Shown here piece after piece: positions 7,834 to 15,796 of a stretch of 57,646 bases of DNA. The DNA comes from JAHEJX01 sp041605955. GTDB taxonomy: Bacteria; Actinomycetota; Acidimicrobiia; Spongiisociales; UBA5794. Where the stretch lies: contig JBFIXI010000018.1 of NCBI GenBank assembly GCA_041605955.1, positions 1 to 57,646 on the forward strand, read 5' to 3'. A program made the position numbers and the translations under genes. How positions within the stretch are numbered: the first letter of the stretch is position 1; each line of letters begins with the position of its first letter. The notes under the pieces were generated by a model. The model did no database searches. It was given only the letters and a program-made list of their open reading frames with translations, and had not been told where the DNA came from.

Positions 7834-9231
7834 ATGGGCGCGAAAACACTCGATGACGCAATCACCGCTGCGGGCAACCCGGTGGACATGCTGCGGCACT
7901 CTCAGGCCGGGCCCAACGTGTATCCGGGGGTACCTCCCGAGTACACCAACTGGCGGGACGAACAACAGGCCTGGCAGCAAACCTGCGTGCTCTACAACCA
8001 GAGCTTTCACATGTCGGATCTCGCCGTCGCTGGTCCCGACGCTCTCGAACTGCTGACTTCACTCGGTGTCAACAGCTTCACCAACTTCACCGTCGGCAAG
8101 GCCAAACAGTTCATCCCCTGCAGCCCGGACGGTTACGTCATCGGTGACGTGATTCTCTTCTACCTCGACGACGACGAGTTCAACCTCGTCGGGCGGGCCC
8201 CGACGTTGAACTGGGTCCAGTATCACGCCGCCACTGGCGACTACGACGTCGAGCTCGAACTCGACGAACGCATGGCGGTGCGGCCCGACCCCACCCAGCG
8301 GAAGTCGTACAGGTTCCAAGTACAGGGCCCCAACGCAATGCAGACGATCGCAAAAGCACTGGGAAAGGCCCCGCCCGACCTCAAGTTCTTCACCATGGCC
8401 ATGATCTCGATCGCCGGTAAGCGGGTAAGGGCGCTACGCCACGGCATGGCGGGCCAGCCCGGTTTCGAGCTGTTTGGCCCATGGGAGGAAGGCGAGGCGG
8501 TACGCAGCGCGCTCATCGAGGCCGGCGAGGAGTTCGGCATGCGCCTCGTAGGTGGACGAGCGTATTCGTCCAACACCCTCGAGTCGGGATGGATACCGTC
8601 TCCCCTGCCTGCCGTCTACTCGGGGGACAACATGAAGGCCTATCGGCAGTGGCTGCCGGCCACTGGATACGAAGCGCGGGCCTCGATCGGCGGCAGCTTC
8701 TACTCCAACAACATCGAGGACTACTACACGACCCCGTGGGATCTCGGCTACGGACACATCGTGAAGTTCGATCACGACTTCATCGGACGCGATGCGTTGC
8801 AGAAGCTGGCCAAGGCGCCGACCCGACACAAGGTGACACTGGCGCTCGACAGCGACGACGTGTTGCAGTGCCTCGGCATGCAGCTCTTCGCGGACGAGCG
8901 CGCCAAGTACATGGACTTCCCCTCGGCCGTCTACTCCATGCACCCCTTCGACAAGGTGATGGTCGATGGCGACATCGTCGGAGTGTCCACCTGGATCGGC
9001 TACAGCTCGAATGAGCGCACAATGCTGACGCTGGCGATGGTCGACGCCGCATACGCCCGGCCGGGTACGGAGGTCATCCTGGTGTGGGGCGAGGAAGACG
9101 GCGGGTCATCGAAGCCCACCGTGGAACGTCACCGTCAGGTGGAGATACGCGCCGTCGTCAGCCCCGTCCCCTACTCCCGCGTAGCGCGCGATTCGTATGC
9201 CGGCACCGCAGGGTGGCGCGGTAGCGAGTGA
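7834..9231 (+). CDS. GcvT-family tetrahydrofolate-dependent O-demethylase, LigM-like
   Basis: A 465-residue aminomethyltransferase-fold protein of the length and layout of vanillate/3-O-methylgallate O-demethylases (LigM/DesA). These move an aromatic O-methyl group to tetrahydrofolate. Visible features are an N-terminal PGVPPEYTNWRDEQQAW segment, the folate-binding GcvT core around residues 65-330, and a C-terminal GcvT_C barrel (VGVSTWIGYSSNERTMLTLA). A start at ATG 7834 follows GAGAGG. It stands alone, with no ligand-specific monooxygenase or ring-cleavage gene next to it. The exact methyl donor cannot be read from sequence. DMSP demethylase-like or dimethylglycine-related activities are alternatives. 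Confidence 0.7.
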   Translation: MGAKTLDDAITAAGNPVDMLRHSQAGPNVYPGVPPEYTNWRDEQQAWQQTCVLYNQSFHMSDLAVAGPDALELLTSLGVNSFTNFTVGKAKQFIPCSPDGYVIGDVILFYLDDDEFNLVGRAPTLNWVQYHAATGDYDVELELDERMAVRPDPTQRKSYRFQVQGPNAMQTIAKALGKAPPDLKFFTMAMISIAGKRVRALRHGMAGQPGFELFGPWEEGEAVRSALIEAGEEFGMRLVGGRAYSSNTLESGWIPSPLPAVYSGDNMKAYRQWLPATGYEARASIGGSFYSNNIEDYYTTPWDLGYGHIVKFDHDFIGRDALQKLAKAPTRHKVTLALDSDDVLQCLGMQLFADERAKYMDFPSAVYSMHPFDKVMVDGDIVGVSTWIGYSSNERTMLTLAMVDAAYARPGTEVILVWGEEDGGSSKPTVERHRQVEIRAVVSPVPYSRVARDSYAGTAGWRGSE

Positions 9232-9314
9232 ACCGCGGGCGGTGCGGTCGCTAGTGCCTCGCCCGCGTTTGGGATAACGTCCGCGGGTGTCCGGTTCATC
9301 AGGAGAAAGCCTTC

Positions 9315-9782
9315 ATGCCGGTTATCACACCCAACCTATGGTTCGACACCGAGGGCCTCGCAGCGGCCGAGTTCTACGTGTCCATCTTCCCCAACTCGCA
9401 GATCACCAACGTCTCGTACTACGGCCCGGCCGGACCCCGAGAGACCGGAACGGTGATGACTGTCGACTTCGTGCTCGACGGTCAGCCGTTCACGGCGATC
9501 AACGGCGGCCCGCAGTTCACCTTCGACGACGCCGTCTCCATGCTCGTCAACTGCAAGGATCAAGAAGAGGTCGACTACTACTGGTCACGTTTGAGCGACG
9601 GTGGCGAGGAAGTCCAGTGCGGCTGGCTCAAGGACCGCTACGGGCTGTCGTGGCAAGTCTTTCCGACACCGGCCGCGGCCCTGCTTGCCGATCCGGATCC
9701 GCAACGATCCCAGCGCGTCATGGACGCCTTGCTGGCCATGAAGAAGATCGACCTCGCCGCACTGCGAGCGGCAGCCGGCTGA
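9315..9782 (+). CDS. VOC superfamily (PhnB-like) protein
   Basis: A 155-residue protein of the glyoxalase/bleomycin-resistance fold, PhnB/3-demethylubiquinone-methyltransferase-like subgroup. Typical elements are the opening ITPNLWFDTEGLAAAEFYVS, the central GQPFTAINGGP, and CGWLKDRYGLSWQVFP near residue 100-115, followed by a helical tail (VMDALLAMKKIDLAAL). ATG 9315 has the ribosome binding site AGGAGA 8 nt upstream. Members of this group bind small ligands or metals and rarely have known substrates, so no reaction is assigned. Confidence 0.85.
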   Translation: MPVITPNLWFDTEGLAAAEFYVSIFPNSQITNVSYYGPAGPRETGTVMTVDFVLDGQPFTAINGGPQFTFDDAVSMLVNCKDQEEVDYYWSRLSDGGEEVQCGWLKDRYGLSWQVFPTPAAALLADPDPQRSQRVMDALLAMKKIDLAALRAAAG

Positions 9783-9935
9783 GTCGATCCACGCCGCCCG
9801 GAACCGCTCGCGGAAACCAAATGTGAGGCGGCGACGTCGAATGGTGCATCGGGGCGGCATCGCTGACCCCGCATCCGAAAGGAGCCCAAAACGAACCTGC
9901 TAGCTGCTCGACGGCAAGCGCCTCGCACCCGGCTG

Positions 9936-10187
9936 ATGGCCATGGGCGCCATTGGCGGTGCCGCCGTCGGAGTTCTCATCAGCGTCTATGGAGGAACCCT
10001 GCCGGGAGGGCCTCTCGTGCTTCCTGCATTGACGGCGGCGCTGGGCGCCGGGGTCATGAGCCAGGTGCCTGCAGACTTCAGGCCGCCAACTTGGGTCAAG
10101 GTCGTGGGCGGAGTGCTGTTCGCAGCGTTGGTCCTGGTGGCCGCGATCTACGTGATTGCCGCAATCGCGTTGAGCAGCTTCGAATGA
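9936..10187 (+). CDS. small two-helix membrane protein
   Basis: From ATG 9936 the product has 83 residues with hydrophobic segments at about 3-35 and 56-80. It overlaps the next gene by four bases (ATGA at 10,184), so the two are translationally coupled. No good ribosome binding site precedes ATG 9936. A strong one (AAAGGAG, 9878-9884) lies 6 nt before an in-frame ACG at 9891, which would add a basic N-terminus (TNLLAARRQAPRTRL) that looks like a normal cytoplasmic cap. The true start may therefore be 9891 (ACG) or the in-frame CTG at 9897. Function unknown. Confidence 0.6.
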   Translation: MAMGAIGGAAVGVLISVYGGTLPGGPLVLPALTAALGAGVMSQVPADFRPPTWVKVVGGVLFAALVLVAAIYVIAAIALSSFE

Positions 10188-10672
10188 GGAGCCGACCCTC
10201 GCTGGGAACGCTCGTGGCGATCGCTGGGCTGATCGCCACGAGCGCCTGCGCCTCCGCCGACGCGATACCTCGCGGCGCCGCAGTGGCGATTCGCGGTTCC
10301 GTGTTCACCGACCACCGCATGGACGCACCCTGCGAAGTCCAGGCCGCCAACCTAATCCGGCCCGATGCTTTGTCCGGCATGGTCCTGACATTCACGACAG
10401 AGGCGGGGCAGTCGCTCGGAACCGCCGTGACCGGGCCATTGCAATGGACGGACCTCGACTACGGATGCCGGTTCCACGCCGAATACGCTCTCGACGTGCC
10501 GACGGCAGCCGGCTACGTCGTCGACTTCGAGCCGACCGTCAAGCCTCCCCCCGCCGGCGGCTATTACTCCGGGGCAGACGATCTCGTACCGACCTACATT
10601 TCCCACGCCGATCTCATCGCCGCCGCCGGAGTGTGGAGCTTCGAGGCGATGCCGTCCTATGTGGTCCCCTGA
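10184..10672 (+). CDS. putative lipoprotein
   Basis: About 162 residues starting at the ATG that overlaps the previous stop (ATGA). The N-terminus has a short basic part, a hydrophobic core and a lipobox-like ATSAC around residue 20, so membrane anchoring through a lipidated Cys is expected. The mature part is hydrophilic with two further cysteines (around residues 44 and 84) that could pair. No conserved domain is recognised. It is coupled to the small membrane protein upstream, so the two may work together at the cell surface. Confidence 0.65.
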   Translation: MRSRPSLGTLVAIAGLIATSACASADAIPRGAAVAIRGSVFTDHRMDAPCEVQAANLIRPDALSGMVLTFTTEAGQSLGTAVTGPLQWTDLDYGCRFHAEYALDVPTAAGYVVDFEPTVKPPPAGGYYSGADDLVPTYISHADLIAAAGVWSFEAMPSYVVP

Positions 10673-10748
10673 CTCGGCGGAATCCGCTGATGCATGCTGC
10701 TGATTTGCTCGCCGGCCCATACGATTCACGTAAGAGGAGGCAACCCTC

Positions 10749-11213
10749 ATGCCAGCCAACAATCGAGCTCCGTTTCGAAGGGAGGAGTACCACGCCGCCC
10801 GACTCCATGGCTTGGCCGCGGCTGTGCTGATCGTGGCGACGGTCCTCACGGCCTGCGGCGGCTCCGTCGAGCAGTTCGCCGTCTGGGAAACGGTCGACGG
10901 AAGCCAATTCGCCACCAAGATCGTCGATGACGAGAGTCTGCGCAGGCTTCAGGCAGCCTTGGCGGGTAACGGCAGGGCCGGCATCCCCAACGGTCGGCTG
11001 CAGCGTGGGGACGGCGGTTTCAACCATGGCCATGAGTGGCATGTGGTCGATGTGGAGCTGGTGGACTTCACGATCGAGCTCTGCGACGGCACCGCCTCGA
11101 TGGTGGATGACGACGTTGACTACTGGATCGACACGGTGGGCCAATACTGCCCGTGGGATGCTCGCGTGGTCGCCATCACGGATGACGTCGTCATGCCTTG
11201 GCCGGCGTCGTAG
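10749..11213 (+). CDS. putative lipoprotein, BP74-like domain
   Basis: A 154-residue protein with an N-terminal helix and a lipobox-like LTACGG near residues 34-39, after a rather long basic start. The remainder (about 45-150) resembles the BP74-type domain of small secreted proteins: FAVWETVDG, a DDESLRRLQAAL helix, HEWHVVDVELVDFTIELCDG, and a closing YCPWDARVV with paired cysteines. AGAGGAGG precedes ATG 10,749 at good spacing. The family has no clear enzymatic role, and the match is from remembered motif order, not a search. Confidence 0.55.
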   Translation: MPANNRAPFRREEYHAARLHGLAAAVLIVATVLTACGGSVEQFAVWETVDGSQFATKIVDDESLRRLQAALAGNGRAGIPNGRLQRGDGGFNHGHEWHVVDVELVDFTIELCDGTASMVDDDVDYWIDTVGQYCPWDARVVAITDDVVMPWPAS

Positions 11214-11289
11214 GGCTCGGACCGCGGCCGATGTCGTCTCAGAGAGCTCCTCTGGTCGCGCTGGGCTGCCCGAAGGCTGGGCGGCCGCA

Positions 11290-11707
11290 GTGGAGAGCGC
11301 CGGTGTAGACCCGCTCCAGCTCCTCACTCCCCGGGAGGTCGCCGGCCTCACCGGCCTCACGCTCGATCAGGGCTACCACTACTTCCAGGACGAGTGGTTC
11401 GGCGTCACCTGGTCATCAACCGTCCCCAGAGAGCACGCCTATGCAGAGGGCCCGCTTTGCCTTTACCGCCGGCTCCCCGCTGGAAATCGCCGGCCCATGG
11501 GAGTACGTCATGACCGAAGGCGGAGCTGTGAACCAAATGGAGCTCGACCCCCGGGTAGAGGCACGGGCTAGCGCGGATGAGACCCTCTTCGTCCGCAGTC
11601 CGGCGCACGTCTTCTACACATTCACTCGTGGACTTGCCGAGGCTGCCGATGCGAGCAAGATCAACCGCGTCCTCGCCAAGGCAATCGTCGACAGACTGCT
11701 CTCGTGA
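11290..11707 (+). pseudogene. frameshifted gene for a hypothetical protein
   Basis: Two frames join into one plausible protein. From GTG 11,290 the first frame reads ESAGVDPLQLLTPREVAGLT and GYHYFQDEWFGVTWSSTVPR. Near 11,445 coding-like sequence moves to the frame of ATG 11,441: RFAFTAGSPLEIAGPWEYVM, through a predicted helix, to VLAKAIVDRLLS and the stop at 11,707. A single-base change would give about 138 residues. ATG 11,441 has no ribosome binding site, so it is unlikely to be a separate gene. It is either a pseudogene or a sequencing indel. No family is recognised. Confidence 0.5.
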
Positions 11708-11787
11708 CGCCATCCGGCTAGCCGGCGCGGAACTCGCCGACACACGCAGTGGCGGCGGCTAGATTCGAGAAGACACAGGTGTTGCCG

Positions 11788-13509
11788 ATGGTGCAGACGG
11801 AATCCATCACTGAGACCCGCGAGTTGGTGGCCCTGAACGCGGACGTCGTCGGTTACAGCCGACTCATGGCCGACGACTTCGACGCCACCACTCGAGCGAT
11901 GGACAAGTACCACCGCTTGGTGGCCGAAACGATCGCGGCTTGCGGCGGCGAGCTCCTCAACTTCGTGGGCGACAACTTCATGGCCCTCTTCGGAGACGTC
12001 AAAGACGCGGTGCAGGCCGCCATTGCGATCTCGACGGAGATCGAACACGACAGCGAGGACGTGCCGGAGCACCGCCAGGTCCGATTTCGAATGGGCATCG
12101 ACAAAGGCCCGGTGACCGCCAGCGACGGCGACTACTTCGGCGATTCGCTGAATATCGCAACCCGGATCCAAGCGCTGGCTCGGCCCGGTGGAGTGAGCGT
12201 CTCCGGAGCGGTCTTCCGGGCACTCGACGAGCCCGCGCTGCGCTTCCGCTCTACGGGCACTCGCAAGCTCAAGAACATCCCTGAAGGCGTCGAGGTCTTC
12301 GAGTTCGCCGACCTTCCAGCCGACGGCGGTGCGCCCACCCGCCCCAAGCTATCGCTGGCTGCTCCCACGGTCGCGGTGCTGCCGATCCACAGCAACGGCC
12401 TCACGGCGGACTATGCGACCATCCCTGACCTGATCCGTTCGGACGTCTTGCATCGCCTGACCGCAGTGCGCAACCTAAAGGTCATGGACGTCGCCGCCGA
12501 CTTCGCCGCTAGAGCTGCTCAGGCGCCGGAGTACTTCATCGAAACCGGCTTCCTCCAGTATGGGGGCCATGCGCGTCTCTACGCCCAACTGATGGAGGTC
12601 GCCACGATGAACGTGGTTACCTCTCAGAAGTGGGCGGGCTCCCCGGCGGAGCTGGCGCAGATGTCGGACCGAATCGCCGAGGACATTGCCCGCTCCATCG
12701 AAGTGGAGTTGATCATCGGCGAGCCGGCTCGGGAATACGCTCGCCTCGACGACCCCGACGCAATCCATCAGATCTACGAAGGTTGGTATCACCTCACCGC
12801 CAACACGCCCGAGGGAGTGCTGCAAGCAATAGAGCTCTTCGACGGGGTGGCTCGCTCCCACCCCGAACTGCCCTTCGGGCCCTCACTGTCGGCGTTCGCC
12901 CACTGGGCGGGTGCCGCCGAGGGACTGCTGGCGAACCCCGGCGAACATTTCGTCAAGGCGGCAGAGTTGGCCGCCGAGGGAGCCGGACTCGGTGATGTGA
13001 CCGGCCTGGCCCAGATGGTGCAAGCGGCAACGTTGATGTCCACGGGTCGAACCGAGGATGCCCTCGACCTGCTCGAGAGCGTCGAGATCACCCGCCCCAC
13101 CTGCGACCTCACCTATGGAATAGAGGGCAGTGTGCGCCGCTACCTCGGCCAGTGGGAGAAGTCGGTCGATCTGCTGGACGTGGCAATGCGTCTAACCGCG
13201 ATGAACAAGCCCTGGTACCCCACCGTGCAAGCCTGCTCGCTGTATATCGGTAGCCGGCTCGAGGCGGCCGCCACTACCGCTGAGTCAGTGCTCGAACACC
13301 AGCCTCGCAACCTCGAAGCGCTGCTCGTCCTGGCGGCGGCTCAGATAGAGCTCGGCCAGACGCGGCGGGCCCAGGCCACTGCCGATCTCATCAAGGAGCG
13401 CTTCCCGGCCGTCGACGCCGCCGCCTGGCTCGACAGCCGCCCCTATCAGGACCCCAAGCTGATCGAGCGTTGGAAGACCTCGCTGGCGGCGGCGGGAGTC
13501 ATTCCGTAG
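11788..13509 (+). CDS. soluble class III nucleotide cyclase with TPR-like C-terminal region
   Basis: About 573 residues from ATG 11,788 (GTG 11,749 is an in-frame alternative; neither has a clear ribosome binding site). The N-terminal cyclase domain (about 12-175) has ALNADVVGYSRLM with metal Asp19, FVGDNFMALFG with metal Asp62, and DSLNIATRIQ carrying the Asn/Arg pair. The residue four before Asp62 is Asn where adenylate cyclases usually have the purine-reading Lys, so nucleotide choice is uncertain. A TolB-like TVAVLPI segment follows (from about 192), then a helical repeat region (about 320-570) of TPR type. There is no TM segment. This layout matches the CyaC-like cyclase/TPR family, in which the repeats bind partner proteins. 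Confidence 0.85.
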   Translation: MVQTESITETRELVALNADVVGYSRLMADDFDATTRAMDKYHRLVAETIAACGGELLNFVGDNFMALFGDVKDAVQAAIAISTEIEHDSEDVPEHRQVRFRMGIDKGPVTASDGDYFGDSLNIATRIQALARPGGVSVSGAVFRALDEPALRFRSTGTRKLKNIPEGVEVFEFADLPADGGAPTRPKLSLAAPTVAVLPIHSNGLTADYATIPDLIRSDVLHRLTAVRNLKVMDVAADFAARAAQAPEYFIETGFLQYGGHARLYAQLMEVATMNVVTSQKWAGSPAELAQMSDRIAEDIARSIEVELIIGEPAREYARLDDPDAIHQIYEGWYHLTANTPEGVLQAIELFDGVARSHPELPFGPSLSAFAHWAGAAEGLLANPGEHFVKAAELAAEGAGLGDVTGLAQMVQAATLMSTGRTEDALDLLESVEITRPTCDLTYGIEGSVRRYLGQWEKSVDLLDVAMRLTAMNKPWYPTVQACSLYIGSRLEAAATTAESVLEHQPRNLEALLVLAAAQIELGQTRRAQATADLIKERFPAVDAAAWLDSRPYQDPKLIERWKTSLAAAGVIP

Positions 13510-13510
13510 C

Positions 13511-13539
13511 CGGCGGCCGGCTTGACGTCGCGGCCGCCG
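13511..13539. terminator. bidirectional terminator-like hairpin
   Basis: A 9-bp perfect stem (cggcggccg / cggccgccg) with an 11-nt loop starts 2 nt after the cyclase stop and lies before the convergent capA-like gene. There is no T-tract. Confidence 0.45.
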
Positions 13540-13545
13540 CTGCGC

Positions 13546-14628
13546 CTACCACATGGCTTCGAGTCGACCGTCTTCCTTGACCCGCACGCTCGTGTTGAAC
13601 GTCCGGCTATGACGATCGAGGGTGCGCCCCAACTCGTCCACGTCTGGGCCGGTGACGCGTTCGGCGCGCAGGCGGCGCATCCGCATCGGCGTCATCTCCA
13701 GCTGTTCGAGCCCGTCCCGGCCCAACGTGGCGAGATACATGAGGGCCAGATCGCCGCGGAATTCCTCATGGCCCCCGATCCCTTCGTAGTCGTTGATCAG
13801 GTCGCCGCAGCCATACAAGATCAACCGATTCCGGTAGACCTCGATCGCCTTGGCGTGATGCGACGAGTGCCCATGGACGACGTCCACCCCGCAGTCGATC
13901 AACCGACGGGCGAACCGGGTGTGCGCGGCGGGTATGCGATGCCCCCAGTTGGGTCCCCAATGGATCGATACGACGATGGTGGCGCCCGTCCGCTCCCCCG
14001 CCCGGTCGGCCAGAGTCTCAGCCGCCGCCATCGAGAGGTCGGGCAGGTAGGCGACTCCGCCCCTCTCCGCGGCCGCCTGCCACGCCGCCGGGATGCCACT
14101 GGTAGGACTACCCACGCCCAAGGCAACGATTCTTCCTCCGCCTGCGGCAACCACGGCCGGCGCCTCTGCCGCCGCCTGATCGCGACCTGCGCCGACGTAG
14201 CCGATGCCGGCTTGGTCGAGGGCATCGAGAGTGTCGGCGAGCCCCTGATGCGACCAGTCCAGGACGTGGTTGTTGGCCAATGTGCAGATGTCGATGCCGG
14301 CGGCAATGAGCACTCCGACGTTGGCGGGATTCATGCGGTAGGAGATCCCTTTGGAAGGCCAGGGCACGTCGCGCGCCGTCACTGCCGTCTCCAGATTGAT
14401 GAAGCGCACGTCGGGCCGGGCCCGCTCCAACTCGGGGATCACGTCTCCCCACACATAGGCGTCGCCGACCTTCCTCGGGATGGGCCCGCTGGTTCGTTCG
14501 GCAAGCGTCACATAGCCCTCAGCCGACTTGACATAGGACTCGTAGATCACCGGATCGACGGGATGCTGCAGGATCTGGTCGATCCCGCGACCCAGCATGA
14601 CGTCCCCGGCGAGGAAGAGCTTCACCAT
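13546..14628 (-). CDS. CapA-family metallophosphoesterase-like protein
   Basis: A 360-residue protein of the CapA/PGA_cap family (poly-gamma-glutamate or capsule related). The metal-site motifs appear in order: LAGDVMLGRGID near the N-terminus, FINLETAVT, LANNHVLDW, SIHWGPNW and GHSSHH, as in calcineurin-like phosphoesterases. There is no signal peptide from ATG 14,628, which is preferred over GTG 14,661. TACCAT ends 8 nt before it, consistent with a leaderless mRNA. No capB/capC homologues are near, so a role in polyglutamate export is not supported. A general hydrolytic role is more cautious. Confidence 0.85.
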   Translation of the reverse strand: MVKLFLAGDVMLGRGIDQILQHPVDPVIYESYVKSAEGYVTLAERTSGPIPRKVGDAYVWGDVIPELERARPDVRFINLETAVTARDVPWPSKGISYRMNPANVGVLIAAGIDICTLANNHVLDWSHQGLADTLDALDQAGIGYVGAGRDQAAAEAPAVVAAGGGRIVALGVGSPTSGIPAAWQAAAERGGVAYLPDLSMAAAETLADRAGERTGATIVVSIHWGPNWGHRIPAAHTRFARRLIDCGVDVVHGHSSHHAKAIEVYRNRLILYGCGDLINDYEGIGGHEEFRGDLALMYLATLGRDGLEQLEMTPMRMRRLRAERVTGPDVDELGRTLDRHSRTFNTSVRVKEDGRLEAMW

Positions 14629-14726
14629 CTCAGGGCATGGTACGAGCCGACCGCTCGCCACCGTGGCGGACGTTTACGCGGTTGAGCCGTCCCGAGCCCA
14701 CCGCTGATCGCTAGTTTGCGCGAGAA

Positions 14727-15740
14727 GTGATCTCCTTGGATGGCTCGGTTGGTGAAGGCGGCGGCCAGATCTTGCGCACCGCGCTGGCGGCTTCGCTGCT
14801 CACCGGTCGGCCCTTCGCCATCGACCGCATCCGTGCCGGGCGGGATCGCCCCGGGCTCCTCCATCAGCACCTCGCCGCCGTGCGAGCCGCCGGCGAGATC
14901 TCCGCCGCCGACATCACCGGAGCTGCCCTGGGATCACCTGCCATCGTGTTCCGACCAGGGCCCGTAACCGCCGGGCGCTACCACTTCTCGATCGGAACGG
15001 CCGGCAGCACCAGCTTGGTGCTGCAGACGATCCTGCTGCCGCTCCTCGAGGCCGGGACGTCCGTGGTGACGATCGAGGGGGGAACCCATAACGAAGGGGC
15101 GCCCCCTTTCGAGTTCCTCGACCGAGCCTTCGCCCCTGTGCTGGGCCGGATGGGCGCCGAGCTGGAGCTCACCCTGGAGCGACCGGGCTTCTACCCCAAA
15201 GGAGGCGGGCTGGTCCGGCTCCGCACCGGCCAGACGCAGTGGAGACGCCTGACCCTCGACGACAGAGGGCCGCTGCGGCGAACGGAGGCGCGCGCCCTGG
15301 TGTCCCGGCTGCCGCTGTCGATCGCACAACGCGAGCTGGCCGTGGTCGCCCAAGAGTTGGGATGGGCAGCTGAGACGCTCCATGCCGAGGCCGTGCAGGC
15401 GGCCGGGCCCGGCAACATCATCATGCTCGTCGTGGCCAGCGCCAACGTCACCGAGGTCTTCTCCGGATTCGGTCGCCGCGGGTTGCCTGCCGAGGAGGTG
15501 GCCCAGCGCGCCGTAGAGCAGGCGCGCGGCTATCTCGAAGCGGGCGTTCCGGTCGGACAGCAGCTCGCCGACCAGCTCCTCCTTCCCCTGGCCCGCGCCG
15601 GGGGCGAGTCCTTCGTCACGAGCGAGCCGACGACGCACTTCCGCACCAACGCCGCTGTGGTGGCCCGCTTCTTCGATATCGACGTGGGGCTTACTTCTCT
15701 CGAAACCGGCCGGATCAGGGTGGAGTGTCGACCAGCGTGA
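14727..15740 (+). CDS. rtcA: RNA 3'-terminal phosphate cyclase
   Basis: A 337-residue protein that matches RtcA over its full length. RtcA converts an RNA 3'-phosphate to a 2',3'-cyclic phosphate through an adenylated His. The opening SLDGSVGEGGGQILRTALA is the family signature, TIEGGTHNEGAPPFEFL lies near residues 112-128, and the late TTHFRTNAAVVARFF carries the conserved His that becomes adenylated. GTG 14,727 is the only sensible start. No rtcB ligase or rtcR regulator adjoins it, unlike the classic rtcBA operon. It is divergent from the capA-like gene. Confidence 0.92.
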   Translation: MISLDGSVGEGGGQILRTALAASLLTGRPFAIDRIRAGRDRPGLLHQHLAAVRAAGEISAADITGAALGSPAIVFRPGPVTAGRYHFSIGTAGSTSLVLQTILLPLLEAGTSVVTIEGGTHNEGAPPFEFLDRAFAPVLGRMGAELELTLERPGFYPKGGGLVRLRTGQTQWRRLTLDDRGPLRRTEARALVSRLPLSIAQRELAVVAQELGWAAETLHAEAVQAAGPGNIIMLVVASANVTEVFSGFGRRGLPAEEVAQRAVEQARGYLEAGVPVGQQLADQLLLPLARAGGESFVTSEPTTHFRTNAAVVARFFDIDVGLTSLETGRIRVECRPA

Positions 15741-15796
15741 TTCGCCGGCTCCGCGCTTCCTACAAGGCCCGGCCATCGACAATGCGTCCTCCGGGC

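Noticed and set aside
6777..7889. 370-codon minus-strand frame over the end of the CHAT gene
   Set aside because: Only a short middle piece (FYPKVFQVKLGLAL) is protein-like, and that belongs to the frameshifted gene at 7294-7699; the rest is antisense to CHAT.
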